A stretch of DNA of 64,000 nucleotides from assembly GCF_000016425.1 (NCBI RefSeq), contig NC_009380.1, positions 1,054,001 to 1,118,000 of the forward strand, written 5' to 3'. The stretch is from Salinispora tropica CNB-440. Its GTDB lineage: Bacteria; Actinomycetota; Actinomycetes; Mycobacteriales; Micromonosporaceae. Positions 26,817-35,974 of the stretch are shown here, piece after piece; position 1 is the first letter of the stretch; each line of letters opens with the position of its first letter. The notes beneath the pieces were generated by a model, which had not been told where the DNA came from, did not search any database, and saw only the letters and a program-made list of their open reading frames with translations. The translations under genes were made by a program, and so were the position numbers.

Positions 26817-27980
26817 ATGGAGTTGTTGTACGGGCCGATCCGAAACTATGCCTGGGGCTCTCGCTCGGCGATCGCCACCCTCCAGGGGCGGCCTGCGCCG
26901 AGCCCGGAGCCGGAGGCGGAGCTGTGGTTGGGCGCGCATCCGGGCGCACCGGCCAGCGTGGACCGGGACGGGACCCCGGTCAGTCTGGTCGAGTTGTTGT
27001 CGGCCGAGCCGGGGCACTGGTTGGGCCCGCAGGTCGTTGATCGGTTCGGCACTCGGCTGCCGTTCCTGCTCAAGGTCCTCGCCGCCGACGCGCCGCTGAG
27101 TCTGCAGGCCCATCCCGATCCGGAGCAGGCCCGCGCCGGCCACGCCGCCGACGCGGCGCGTGAGGTGGGGCAGCGCAACTACGTGGACCCGTACCACAAG
27201 CCGGAGCTGCTGGTGGCGCTGACGCCGATGGAGGCGCTCTGCGGGTTCCGTGATCCGGCGGAGTCCGCGGAGGTGCTCGCCACCTTCGACGTACCGTCGC
27301 TGGAGCCGGTGGTGGCCGCCCTACGGACGGGAGCGGCGGGTCTCGCCGATGCGGTACGTCTACTGCTGACCTTCCCCACCGATCAGCGCGCGGGGCTGGT
27401 GGCGGCGGTGGCGTCGGCGGCGGTGGACGGTCCGGACGCGCGGCTGGCCCGGTCGCTCGCCGACAGCTACCCGGGCGATCCCGGTGTGCTGGTGGCGCTG
27501 CTGCTGAACTGGGTGCGGATCGCTCCCGGGGAGGCGATCTGGATGCCGGCCGGCAACCTACACGCATACCTGCGTGGCACCGGCGTGGAGATCATGGCGG
27601 CGAGCGACAACGTGCTGCGCGGGGGGTTGACGCCGAAGCGGGTTGACGTCGATGAGCTGTTGCGGGTGCTGCGGTTCGAGGTGTTGGACGATCCGGTGGT
27701 GCGGGCGGTCCCGGTCGCGCCGGGCGTGGTCTGCTGGCCGGTGCCCGTGGACGACTTCGCGTTGTACCAGGTTCGGGTGGGCGCGAATCGGGCGGAGGTG
27801 ACGGTGCCGTTGGTCGGGCCGCGGGTGGTGCTCTGCAGCACCGGCGCCCTCACCGTGGACGACGGTGCCGGGTCGGTGGAGCTGGGGCCGGGGCAGGCCG
27901 CGGTGAGCCCGGCTGCCGCCGGCGCGCTGCGGATCGCGGGTACGGGTGAGGCGTACGTGGCGAGCTGTGGGCTGCGCTGA
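26817..27980 (+). CDS. manA: Mannose-6-phosphate isomerase, class I
   Basis: A 387-residue type I phosphomannose isomerase that converts fructose-6-P to mannose-6-P, the entry to GDP-mannose. Zinc-site motifs are LSLQAHPDPEQA (about residues 95-106) and MPAGNLHAYLRGTGVEIMAASDNVLRGGLTPK. The ATG at 26817 gives the expected start MELLYGPIRNYAWGS; an upstream in-frame extension overlaps the CDF gene. With the mutase (22975) and the guanylyltransferase (1657) it completes the GDP-mannose route within this window. Confidence 0.95.
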   Translation: MELLYGPIRNYAWGSRSAIATLQGRPAPSPEPEAELWLGAHPGAPASVDRDGTPVSLVELLSAEPGHWLGPQVVDRFGTRLPFLLKVLAADAPLSLQAHPDPEQARAGHAADAAREVGQRNYVDPYHKPELLVALTPMEALCGFRDPAESAEVLATFDVPSLEPVVAALRTGAAGLADAVRLLLTFPTDQRAGLVAAVASAAVDGPDARLARSLADSYPGDPGVLVALLLNWVRIAPGEAIWMPAGNLHAYLRGTGVEIMAASDNVLRGGLTPKRVDVDELLRVLRFEVLDDPVVRAVPVAPGVVCWPVPVDDFALYQVRVGANRAEVTVPLVGPRVVLCSTGALTVDDGAGSVELGPGQAAVSPAAAGALRIAGTGEAYVASCGLR

Positions 27981-28253
27981 GCGCGAGTCGCCAACCCGCA
28001 AGTCCGATTTTTCGGTAATAGCTTGACTTGCCACGATAGCGGTGTGACTCTTTAGGCACACAGCGTTGTCGCGACGACGGTCTCGGGGGCGTGTGGGGAA
28101 CCAAACCGGGGGGATGCGCGGGGCGGTCGGACCAGGGATGGAGCATTCGTCCCGGGGCCGGCCGCCTCGTGCGCTGTCCGGGGAGGGGCGCGGTCGACCG
28201 GTACGCGCGCGTAAGGTGTTTATCGCGCTGCACATCGTCGACAGGAGTACTTC
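27981..28253 (+). promoter_or_regulatory. Leader region of ahcY, possibly structured
   Basis: A 273-bp gap. TTGACT at 28023-28028 could be a -35, and GTGTG-N10-CACAC (28042-28061) is an inverted repeat. From about 28080 the sequence is G-rich (GGGGAACC, CCGGGGGGATG, TCCCGGGG), suggesting RNA secondary structure. It does not clearly match the SAH or c-di-AMP riboswitch consensus as I remember them. AGGAG at 28241-28245 is the ahcY ribosome-binding site. Confidence 0.3.
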
Positions 28254-29744
28254 ATGACCAGCACCCTTCCGGCGTCCGCCAGCGGGACGTCCCAGCCCAC
28301 CACCGTCTCCGACGGTGACTACAAGGTTGCGGACCTGTCGCTTGCTGAGTTTGGGCGCAAGGAGATTCGGCTCGCGGAGCATGAGATGCCGGGGTTGATG
28401 GCGCTTCGGCGTGAGTTTGGGCAGTCGCGGCCGTTGGCTGGTGCGCGGATTTCGGGTTCACTGCACATGACGGTGCAGACGGCCGTGTTGATTGAGACGT
28501 TGGTGGTGTTGGGGGCACGGGTCCGGTGGGCCTCGTGCAACATCTTCTCCACCCAGGACCATGCCGCTGCCGCAGTGGTGGTGGGTCCGGAGGGCTCCCC
28601 GGAGGCGCTGGCAGGAGTGCCGGTCTTCGCCTGGAAGGGCGAGTCGCTGGAGGAGTACTGGTGGTGCACCGAGCAGGCGTTGACGTGGCCGGGTGACGAG
28701 GGTCCGAACATGATCCTCGATGACGGTGGCGACGCCACGTTGCTGGTACACAAGGGCGTCGAGTTCGAGCGGGCCGGTGCGGTGCCGGCGGCGGACGCCA
28801 GCGACAGCGAAGAGTTCACCATGGTCCTCGACCTGCTACGGCGTTCGCTGGAGCGCGACGGCGGAAAGTGGACCCGGTTGGCGAGTGGCATCCGTGGGGT
28901 GACGGAGGAGACGACCACGGGTGTGCATCGCTTGTATGAGATGCACCGGGCGGGCTCGTTGCTGTTCCCGGCGATCAATGTGAATGACGCGGTAACGAAG
29001 AGCAAGTTCGACAACCGGTATGGGTGTCGGCATTCGTTGGTCGACGGGATCAACCGGGCGACCGATGTGTTGATCGGTGGCAAGGTCGCGGTGGTCGTTG
29101 GCTACGGCGACGTGGGTAAGGGGTGCGCGGAGTCGCTGCGTGGCCAGGGAGCCCGCGTGGTGGTGGCCGAGATCGATCCGATCTGTGCGCTCCAGGCGGC
29201 GATGGACGGCTACCAGGTCGCCACGTTGGAGGACGTGGTGGAGACCGCCGATATCTTCATCACGGCGACCGGTTGCTTCGATGTGATTACCAACGAGCAC
29301 ATGGCGCGGATGAAGCACCAGGCGATCGTGGGTAACATCGGGCACTTCGACAATGAGATCGACATGGCGGGCTTGGCGCGTCGGGCGGATGTGACGCGGG
29401 AGAACGTCAAGCCGCAGGTGGATGTGTGGCGGTTCGATGACGGGCATGCGGTGATCGTGCTCTCGGAGGGGCGGCTGCTGAACCTGGGCAACGCGACCGG
29501 CCACCCGTCGTTCGTGATGTCCAACAGCTTCGCCGACCAGACGATCGCTCAGATCGAGCTGTTCACGAAGCCCGACGAGTACCCGACGGGTGTGTACGTG
29601 CTGCCGAAGCACCTGGACGAGAAGGTCGCGCGGCTGCACCTGGACGCGTTGGGCGCGCGGTTGTCAACCTTGACGAAGGAGCAGGCGGCGTACCTCGGGG
29701 TGCCGCAGGAGGGTCCGTTCAAGCCGGACCACTACCGCTACTGA
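28254..29744 (+). CDS. ahcY: S-adenosylhomocysteinase
   Basis: A 496-residue NAD-dependent enzyme that splits S-adenosylhomocysteine into adenosine and homocysteine, relieving product inhibition of methyltransferases. Visible are [18 protein letters not shown], the substrate region [12 protein letters not shown], the NAD-binding loop [16 protein letters not shown] and the C-terminal KPDHYRY. The insert after residue 150 is typical of the longer bacterial form. The ATG follows AGGAG at good spacing. The order manA-ahcY-mtrA matches the sahH-mtrA neighbourhood of M. tuberculosis. A strong hairpin follows the stop. Confidence 0.97.
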   Translation: MTSTLPASASGTSQPTTVSDGDYKVADLSLAEFGRKEIRLAEHEMPGLMALRREFGQSRPLAGARISGSLHMTVQTAVLIETLVVLGARVRWASCNIFSTQDHAAAAVVVGPEGSPEALAGVPVFAWKGESLEEYWWCTEQALTWPGDEGPNMILDDGGDATLLVHKGVEFERAGAVPAADASDSEEFTMVLDLLRRSLERDGGKWTRLASGIRGVTEETTTGVHRLYEMHRAGSLLFPAINVNDAVTKSKFDNRYGCRHSLVDGINRATDVLIGGKVAVVVGYGDVGKGCAESLRGQGARVVVAEIDPICALQAAMDGYQVATLEDVVETADIFITATGCFDVITNEHMARMKHQAIVGNIGHFDNEIDMAGLARRADVTRENVKPQVDVWRFDDGHAVIVLSEGRLLNLGNATGHPSFVMSNSFADQTIAQIELFTKPDEYPTGVYVLPKHLDEKVARLHLDALGARLSTLTKEQAAYLGVPQEGPFKPDHYRY

Positions 29745-29776
29745 GCGACGTCCAGAACGGTACGTGATCTCGTGTG

Positions 29777-29810
29777 CTGGCCGGCCCGCCCGACCGGGCG
29801 GGCCGGCCAG
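29777..29810 (+). terminator. Strong hairpin after ahcY
   Basis: Perfect 15-bp GC-rich stem with a 4-nt loop (GACC). There is no U-tract, as is usual in high-GC actinobacteria. Confidence 0.85.
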
Positions 29811-30001
29811 CCCCGGCGGCTTCTGTTCCACGCTGCCAGAGCGGGGTGAGCGCCGGAATCCACGTTCGGTGCTGGCGCCGGCGGGCGCGCCCAGGGATCA
29901 TGGTGGCAGGGCTGGTCCGATCAGCTGACCACGCGGCCGGTGGTGACGTCCGGGCCGCGGGGCGCTGGGTGACGACGGTCGACGGCATCGGTGCCAGCAG
30001 A

Positions 30002-30044
30002 CGTGGATCCCGCCACGGAGGCGGGCGTGGATCCCACTACGGAG
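30002..30044 (+). repeat. Two 19-bp direct repeats upstream of mtrA
   Basis: CGTGGATCCC begins each copy (30002 and 30026), ending in ACGGAG, with 17 of 19 positions identical and a 24-bp period. They end 22 bp before the mtrA ATG, overlapping the expected promoter and leader. Confidence 0.6.
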
Positions 30045-30066
30045 ATGGGGATGGAAGATTAATCCC

Positions 30067-30756
30067 ATGAGAGCTCGGGTACTGGTGGTTGACGATGACC
30101 CCGCCCTCGCCGAGATGCTGGGCATTGTCCTGCGCAGCGAGGGCTTCCTGCCCTCGTTCGTGGCCGACGGCGAACGTGCCCTGGCCGCGTTCCGAGAGAA
30201 CCGACCGGACATCGTGCTGCTCGACCTCATGCTGCCGGGCATGAGTGGCATCGATGTGGCCCGGTCGATCCGGGGTGAGTCGGGTGTGCCGATCGTCATG
30301 CTGACCGCCAAGAGCGACACGGTTGATGTCGTCCTGGGTCTGGAGTCCGGGGCGGACGACTACGTGGTGAAGCCGTTCAAGCCGAAGGAGCTGGTGGCCC
30401 GGATGCGGGCCCGGCTGCGCCGGGGTGAGGATGCCGCCCCCGAGCTGCTCACCATCGGGCCCCCGGGTAACCAGATCACCATCGACGTGCCGGCGCACAC
30501 CGTCAGCCGCAACGGCGAGGAGGTGAAGCTCACGCCGTTGGAGTTCGACCTACTGGTCGCGCTCGCCCGTAAGCCACGGCAGGTCTTCACCCGGGAGGTC
30601 TTGTTGGAGCAGGTCTGGGGGTACCGGCATGCCGCCGACACCCGCCTGGTCAACGTGCACGTCCAGCGGCTCCGGGCCAAGATTGAGCCAGATCCGGAGC
30701 GCCCGGAAATCATCCTCACCGTGCGCGGCGTGGGCTACAAGGCGGGTACCGGATAA
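30067..30756 (+). CDS. mtrA: Response regulator MtrA
   Basis: A 229-residue OmpR-type response regulator. In the receiver domain the acidic pair lies at residues 9-11 (DDD), phosphoacceptor D53 (LLDLMLPG), MLTAKSD and KPFKP are present. The C-terminal winged helix includes LTPLEFDLLVALARKPRQVFTREVLLEQVWGY and the end RGVGYKAG. MtrA is the conserved actinobacterial regulator of cell division and wall metabolism. It forms an operon with mtrB and lpqB; the gap to mtrB is 12 nt. Only a weak ribosome-binding site is visible. Confidence 0.96.
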   Translation: MRARVLVVDDDPALAEMLGIVLRSEGFLPSFVADGERALAAFRENRPDIVLLDLMLPGMSGIDVARSIRGESGVPIVMLTAKSDTVDVVLGLESGADDYVVKPFKPKELVARMRARLRRGEDAAPELLTIGPPGNQITIDVPAHTVSRNGEEVKLTPLEFDLLVALARKPRQVFTREVLLEQVWGYRHAADTRLVNVHVQRLRAKIEPDPERPEIILTVRGVGYKAGTG

Positions 30757-30759
30757 CCT
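30754..30759 (+). promoter_or_regulatory. Possible internal -10 (TAACCT) before mtrB
   Basis: TAACCT lies 9 nt before the GTG at 30769 and overlaps the mtrA stop. It could give a leaderless mtrB transcript in addition to the operon message; weak evidence. Confidence 0.25.
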
Positions 30760-30768
30760 GGCCACACT

Positions 30769-32520
30769 GTGGCCAACTCCCCGCTTCCCGATCCCACCAC
30801 GACCGGCTCCTCGCGCGGCCGAGCAGCCTGGGAGCTGTGGCGTGCCGTGAGCGTGTGGGGTGCTCGGCTGGTCCCCGTGCTGCACCAGGCCTGGCGGCGC
30901 TCGTTGCAGGTACGGGTGGTGACCATCACACTCCTGGCTTCCAGCCTGCTGGTCGGTGGCTTCGCGTACCTCATCGCAGACAAGATCACTAATATCCTGC
31001 TGGAGAATGCCGAGGCCGATGTGCAGGACCGGCTGAACAGCGGTGCGGCGTACGCGGCCAAACAGCTTGGGTTCTACCACAAGCCGGAGGAGGCGCAGTT
31101 CCAGGAGACCGTTGACGGAACGGTGAACTACCTGGCCGGCGGCGACCCCCAGCAGGCGACCGGGGTGGTGGTCGCCCTGATCGCCGACAACGCCGATGGG
31201 GTGGTCCAGCCGCGGACCGCCCCGGCGGTGGACGATTTCGGTTCGTTGATCAGCCCGGAGCTGCGTGCCACCGTCGCCGGGGGTGAGGTCGCCAGCCAGA
31301 TCAGCACCGGCCGACTCGGCGAGACCGATACGAAGTACCTGGCCTACGGCTCACCGGTGCCGACCCAGTTCGGTCAGGTCGAGCTCTACTACCTCGTTTC
31401 GTTGACCCGGCAGGACGCCACCGCCGCTGACGCCCGGGCAACCGTGGTCGGGACCGGGATCGCCCTGGTGGTGCTGCTTGGGTTGCTCGCCGCCCTGGTG
31501 ACCCGGCTGGTAGTGACGCCGGTCCGGGTGGCCGCCCGGACGGCGCAGCGGCTCTCCGCCGGCCTGCTCGACCAGCGGATGGCGGTCAACGGCGAGGACG
31601 ACCTGGCGCTGCTCGCCGAGGCCTTCAACCAGATGGCGACCAACCTACAACGGCAGATCCTTCGGTTGGAGGAGATGTCGCGGCTGCAACGCCGCTTCAC
31701 CTCGGACGTCTCGCACGAGCTGCGGACTCCGTTGACAACAGTCCGGATGGCCGCAGACTTGATCTTCGCCGAGCGGGATGGGTTCGACCCGGCCGTGGCC
31801 CGCAGCGCCGAGCTGCTCCAGACGGAGCTGGACCGGTTCGAGGAGCTGCTGACCGACCTGCTGGAGGTCAGTCGATTCGACGCCGGCTTCGCGGCGCTGG
31901 ATGCCGAACCCACCGACCTGGTGCCGGTCGTGCACCGGGTTGTGGGCCGGCTGGCCTGCCTCGCCGAGCGGGTCGGGGTCACCGTCGAGCTGGATCTGCC
32001 GAGTGGCCCGGTCATTGCCGAGGTCGACCCACGCCGGGTCGAGCGGGTGCTGCGAAATCTGGTGGGCAACGCCGTCGAACACGGCGAGGGCAGGCCGGTG
32101 CGCATCACCGTGGGGGTGGACGAGACCGCGGTGGCGGTCACCGTGCGTGATCATGGGTTGGGGCTCAAGCCGGGGGAGGAGAAGTTGATTTTCAACCGGT
32201 TCTGGCGGGCCGACCCGTCGCGGGCCCGACAGACCGGGGGCACCGGGTTGGGTCTGTCGATCAGCCTTGAGGACGCCCGGCTACACCGCGGGTGGCTGGA
32301 GGCATGGGGCGCACCAGGACAGGGGGCCCAGTTCCGGCTCACCCTGCCGGCGCGGGCCGGCGACCGGCTGACCTCCTCGCCGTTGCGACTGGTGCCCGCC
32401 GACGCGAGGCTGCCTTGCGGTGGCCCGCGCGAGGGCGGTCTGCTCGCCATCGGTCAGGGCAGCGCGGGAGTGCTGGCGGTCGGTCCCGCACCGGACGGCC
32501 GTGCGGAGGCTCGGCCGTGA
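30769..32520 (+). CDS. mtrB: Sensor histidine kinase MtrB
   Basis: A 583-residue membrane kinase. Helices at about 48-70 and 225-248 flank an extracytoplasmic sensor domain. A HAMP linker follows (TRLVVTPVRVAARTAQRLSAG), then the dimerisation box with phosphoacceptor H316 (SDVSHELRTPLT). N, G1 and G2 boxes follow (RNLVGNAVEHGEG, VRDHGLGLKPGEE, GTGLGLSIS). The C-terminal 80 residues are Pro/Arg-rich. It phosphorylates MtrA. The stop overlaps the lpqB start by 4 nt. Confidence 0.96.
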   Translation: MANSPLPDPTTTGSSRGRAAWELWRAVSVWGARLVPVLHQAWRRSLQVRVVTITLLASSLLVGGFAYLIADKITNILLENAEADVQDRLNSGAAYAAKQLGFYHKPEEAQFQETVDGTVNYLAGGDPQQATGVVVALIADNADGVVQPRTAPAVDDFGSLISPELRATVAGGEVASQISTGRLGETDTKYLAYGSPVPTQFGQVELYYLVSLTRQDATAADARATVVGTGIALVVLLGLLAALVTRLVVTPVRVAARTAQRLSAGLLDQRMAVNGEDDLALLAEAFNQMATNLQRQILRLEEMSRLQRRFTSDVSHELRTPLTTVRMAADLIFAERDGFDPAVARSAELLQTELDRFEELLTDLLEVSRFDAGFAALDAEPTDLVPVVHRVVGRLACLAERVGVTVELDLPSGPVIAEVDPRRVERVLRNLVGNAVEHGEGRPVRITVGVDETAVAVTVRDHGLGLKPGEEKLIFNRFWRADPSRARQTGGTGLGLSISLEDARLHRGWLEAWGAPGQGAQFRLTLPARAGDRLTSSPLRLVPADARLPCGGPREGGLLAIGQGSAGVLAVGPAPDGRAEARP

Positions 32521-34286
32521 GCCGCCGGCTGCCCGTCGGTCTGCTCGTCGGCGTGTTGCTCGTCACCGCAGCCGGTTGCGGGATCCCGGGGGAGACCGAG
32601 GTGCGCATCGAGGGCCCCGGCCCGGCGGCCGAGGCGGGTGCGAGTAGCGGGGGCAGGGTCGAGCCGCCGTCCCGTACGGCGGCTGACAGCCGGGAGGAGT
32701 TCGTCGACAACTTCCTCTCGGCCGCGGCCGGGGAGTCGGACGGAGCGTACGACCGGGTTAGCGCGTTTGTCGTCCCCGAGGACCGAGCCCGGCTGCCGCA
32801 GAAGGAGGGGAGCGAGGTCGCGCTGACCGTGGTGCGGCTGGTCGAGGAGCCGGTCATCGTCCCCGGGCCGCAGGATGTCCAGGTCACCCTCAGGGTGCAG
32901 CAGGTCGGGCAGATGACCGCTGACGGGGTGCTGGCGCCCCCGGAGGCCACCCCGGAGACGTACGACTTCGGCCTGCGTCCGTTCTCGCCAGAGGACGGGG
33001 ACGAGGTCGAGTGGTATGTGACGGATCCGCCGAACGTGCTCCTGCTCAGCGTCGAGGCGCTGAAGCAGTACTACAGGCCATGGACGATCTACTTCTGGAG
33101 TTCGGACCGGCTGCGCCTGGTGCCGGACCAGCGCTACCTGGCCCTCGCCGTGCCCGACGACCGATTGGTCAGCGAGGTGGTCCGCTGGCTCGTTGGCGGC
33201 CACTCCGCCTGGCTGAGGCGGGCGATCAGCGGGTTGCCGGACGGTACCAATCTGATCAATAACGCCACCCGGACGGACAACCGCTGGGAGGTCAACCTGG
33301 ACATGACCGGTGCGGACAGCAACCGGCTGAGTCTGCTCGCCACCCAGCTCGTGTGGTCGTTGCCGGAGCTGACCGGGCAGCTCGAGTTGAAGATCCGCAA
33401 TCAGTCGCAGTTGATCATTGAGGATGTGGGGCAGCACCGGAGGCTCAATCCGGTGTACCAGGTCGAAACCACGCCGCAGCCCTTCTGCGTGTACGAGGGG
33501 GCGATCCGTTCCCTCGGCCCGACCGCTGTGCCGGTGGCGACCGCCGAGAACGACAAGGTGCTCTCGGCCGGTATCAGCCGCTCCGGGCAACGCATCCTCG
33601 CGGCGCTCGCGGTTGACGCCGGAGACGGGCGGCAGCGACTCGCGGTCGAGGTCGGCTCCGCGCCCCTCACCTCGTTCACCGCGAGTCAGGAGACGTTCCG
33701 GACGATGAGCCGCCCGATCTGGTTGCGGTCGGCGCAACCGCAGCGGCCGGTCGGCCTGGTCGTCGCCGACGGCAGGCTGTACCGCTTTGACGAGGCGGCC
33801 AAACTGGACCCGGTGCAGCTGAGCATCGGGAGCGTGACGGCGGTGGCCGCCGCCCTGGACGGGCATCGGCTCGCGATCATCAGTGGTGGCGAGCTCTATC
33901 TGGCGGCGGTGAGTCACGATGGTGACACGCTCGCCGTCGGGCCGCCCCGTCAGACCCGCACCTCCCTCACCGGGCTCACCGCAGTCGACTGGTACGGCGA
34001 GAACCGTCTGGTCGTGGCCGGCTTGAAGGGCGGCAAGAGGGTGCTCTACGAGGTCGGAGTGGATGGGGCCTGGGAGGCCAAGCTGCATGTCACCGGCGCC
34101 ATCGTCACGCATCTGGCGGCGTACCCGGTGCATCCGGAGGCCCGGTACGGCAGGGTGATGTATGAGGCCAACGACGTGGCGTACCAGGGCTTCCCGCTTG
34201 AGCGGATCACCCCGGACCAGGTATGGGACCGCGCGCCGACCGACGCCCACACGAGTGACCCGTCCGCGCCCTTCCTGTTCTTCTGA
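32517..34286 (+). CDS. lpqB: Lipoprotein LpqB, GerMN-domain partner of MtrAB
   Basis: A 589-residue lipoprotein. The start is GTG 32517, overlapping mtrB by 4 nt, which gives a signal peptide with the lipobox ending TAAGC (C21). A GerMN-type domain occupies about residues 200-330 (LVSEVVRWLVGG, NRLSLLATQLVWSLPEL). A C-terminal beta-propeller-like region follows (VLSAGISRSGQRILAAL and similar blades). LpqB interacts with the MtrB sensor domain in mycobacteria. The conserved mtrA-mtrB-lpqB order is intact. Confidence 0.95.
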   Translation: MSRRLPVGLLVGVLLVTAAGCGIPGETEVRIEGPGPAAEAGASSGGRVEPPSRTAADSREEFVDNFLSAAAGESDGAYDRVSAFVVPEDRARLPQKEGSEVALTVVRLVEEPVIVPGPQDVQVTLRVQQVGQMTADGVLAPPEATPETYDFGLRPFSPEDGDEVEWYVTDPPNVLLLSVEALKQYYRPWTIYFWSSDRLRLVPDQRYLALAVPDDRLVSEVVRWLVGGHSAWLRRAISGLPDGTNLINNATRTDNRWEVNLDMTGADSNRLSLLATQLVWSLPELTGQLELKIRNQSQLIIEDVGQHRRLNPVYQVETTPQPFCVYEGAIRSLGPTAVPVATAENDKVLSAGISRSGQRILAALAVDAGDGRQRLAVEVGSAPLTSFTASQETFRTMSRPIWLRSAQPQRPVGLVVADGRLYRFDEAAKLDPVQLSIGSVTAVAAALDGHRLAIISGGELYLAAVSHDGDTLAVGPPRQTRTSLTGLTAVDWYGENRLVVAGLKGGKRVLYEVGVDGAWEAKLHVTGAIVTHLAAYPVHPEARYGRVMYEANDVAYQGFPLERITPDQVWDRAPTDAHTSDPSAPFLFF

Positions 34287-34289
34287 GCA

Positions 34290-34997
34290 GTGATGCGGGG
34301 CCTTGGCCGAGTCGTCCAGGACCTTGGTGCACTGGTGTTGCCGGTGGAGTGCGCCGGATGTCGGGACCGACGGCCCGGGCTGCGGCAGGGTGTCTGCCCG
34401 GAGTGCGTCGCGGCGCTGGGCGACCTGCGTCCGCAGCCGGTGCGTCCGACTCCGGCTCCGCAGGGCCTGCCGCCGTGCGTGGCTCTCGGCCCCTACACGG
34501 GCCCGCTGCGCGAGGTGCTGCTCGCCTACAAGGACCATGGCCGGCACGGGCTGGCTCGGCCGCTGGGCGCGCTGCTCGCCGAGGTGGTGGCGGTCGCGGT
34601 CGGCCCGGTGCGTCCGGTGTTGCTGGTGCCGGTGCCGGACACGCCGGCGGCGGCCCGGGCCCGGTACGGCGACCACCTCAGCCGGTTGGCCCGGCACTGC
34701 GCGGGCCGGCTGCGGCGGGCCGGCTGGCCGGTCGAGGTTCGTTCGGCGTTGCGGGCGCTGCCCCGGCCAGACTCGGTGACGCTGGACAGCGCGGGCCGGG
34801 CGGCGTCGGCCGCCGCGGCGTTTCGGACCCGGCGCCGGTGGCGGCCAATGCCGGCGGGTGTGGCCCTGGTCGTCGTGGACGACATCGTCACCACCGGTTC
34901 GACGCTCGCCGCGGTGAGTCGGGTGCTGACCGCGACCGGCCGGGTGCCGACGGTTGCGGCGGTGCTCGCCGCGACCGAGAAGAGGCGCCACCGGTAA
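34290..34997 (+). CDS. ComF family phosphoribosyltransferase-like protein
   Basis: About 235 residues (GTG 34290 or ATG 34293). The N-terminus has a zinc-ribbon pair, CAGC and CPEC. The middle has YKDHGRHGLARPLG. The C-terminal PRPP-binding loop is VALVVVDDIVTTGSTLAAVSR. ComF proteins assist DNA uptake in competent bacteria, but the role in actinobacteria is unknown. It corresponds to Rv3242c, between lpqB and hpf, as in M. tuberculosis. Confidence 0.9.
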   Translation: MMRGLGRVVQDLGALVLPVECAGCRDRRPGLRQGVCPECVAALGDLRPQPVRPTPAPQGLPPCVALGPYTGPLREVLLAYKDHGRHGLARPLGALLAEVVAVAVGPVRPVLLVPVPDTPAAARARYGDHLSRLARHCAGRLRRAGWPVEVRSALRALPRPDSVTLDSAGRAASAAAAFRTRRRWRPMPAGVALVVVDDIVTTGSTLAAVSRVLTATGRVPTVAAVLAATEKRRHR

Positions 34998-35242
34998 CCG
35001 ATCGTGATTTCTTTTTCCCCCTTGGTGAACGATTCAGGAAAAATCCTGGACTGTCCTGAAAACCAGGGGTGACGGTCGGCCGAACAGGAGTTAGCGTTCT
35101 GCTGTCGGGGGAAGGAGGAGTTCTCCCACCTCCCGGCGGTGAAGGGAGGCGTAACCGCACTGACCGGTCGACGCCGGGTGGGACCGTCCCGAGGGCGCGA
35201 CCGGGGTACCGCAGTAACGACCATCCGAACGAGGGAGGTCAC
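34998..35242. other. 245-bp leader and promoter region of hpf
   Basis: It contains a T-rich run (TTTCTTTTTCCCCC, about 35007-35020) and overlapping inverted repeats (TCAGGA/TCCTGA and CCTGG/CCAGG, about 35031-35066). These could end the comF transcript or fold in the hpf leader. No coding sequence is supported. GGGAGG precedes the hpf start. Confidence 0.4.
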
Positions 35243-35869
35243 GTGGACATCGTGGTCAAGGGCCGGAACGTCGAAGTTCCAGATCATTTCCGGGTGCACG
35301 TAGCGGAGAAGCTCGCCAAGATCGAACGCTACGATCACAAGATCATCCGGGTTGATGTCGAGCTGTTCCATGAGCGCAATCCGCGTCAGGCGGACCACTG
35401 CCAGCGGGTGGAGATCACCTGCGTTTCCCGGGGTCCGGTGATGCGGGCCGAGGCGGGCACGAGCGACTTCTACAGCGCGCTCGACGCGGCCATCGCCCGG
35501 CTGGACGCCCGGATGCGCCGGGCGGCCGACCGCCGTCGGGTCCACCACGGCCGGCACGCCCCCATCTCCGTCGCCGCCGCCACCGCCGGGCTCCCGGTTA
35601 CCGACCTCGTCGCCGGGCCGCTGTCCGCCGACGCTGCCACGGCGACGGCGGTCGCCGAGCGGGCCGAGGAGGAGCACGACGACCAGCCGTGGCACATCGC
35701 GCGGGAGAAGGTCCACCCCGCCGAGCCGATGACCATTGACGACGCCCTGTTCCAGATGGAACTGGTCGGACACGACTTCTACCTGTTCCAGGACAAGGAG
35801 TCCGGCCGGCCCAGCGTCGTCTACCGACGGCACGCCTACGACTACGGGATCATCTCCCTGGCCGTCTGA
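35243..35869 (+). CDS. hpf: Ribosome hibernation promoting factor, long form
   Basis: A 208-residue long HPF. The N-terminal RaiA/HPF domain (residues 1-105: DIVVKGRNVEVPDHFRVHVAEKL, then SDFYSALDAAIARLDARMRRA) binds the 30S decoding region. A linker precedes the C-terminal dimerisation domain (about 150-208: PMTIDDALFQMELVGHDFYLFQ, then SVVYRRHAYDYGIISL), which pairs ribosomes into 100S particles. GTG 35243 follows GGGAGG. It corresponds to Rv3241c and precedes secA, with an inserted acetyltransferase gene between. Confidence 0.95.
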   Translation: MDIVVKGRNVEVPDHFRVHVAEKLAKIERYDHKIIRVDVELFHERNPRQADHCQRVEITCVSRGPVMRAEAGTSDFYSALDAAIARLDARMRRAADRRRVHHGRHAPISVAAATAGLPVTDLVAGPLSADAATATAVAERAEEEHDDQPWHIAREKVHPAEPMTIDDALFQMELVGHDFYLFQDKESGRPSVVYRRHAYDYGIISLAV

Positions 35870-35974
35870 CGCCCCAGGTACGGGCCGGGGCACACCGAGC
35901 AGGCCGCGCTGGGCCGCGTCCCGCCGCATTGGAGCGGCCGGGCAGTGCTCGCGCTGACCGACCGGGTCGGCGGC

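Larger units (their letters stand above)
29745..30066. other. 322-bp gap with ahcY terminator and mtrA upstream region
   Basis: It holds the perfect hairpin at 29777-29810 and, close to mtrA, two direct 19-bp repeats (30002-30020 and 30026-30044) that differ at two positions. No coding sequence is supported. The repeats may be control sites for mtrA; no match to the published MtrA motif was recognised. Confidence 0.5.

Noticed and set aside
28080..28200. c-di-AMP (ydaO) or SAH riboswitch upstream of ahcY
   Set aside because: GGGGAACC resembles part of ydaO, but the other conserved blocks were not found by eye.
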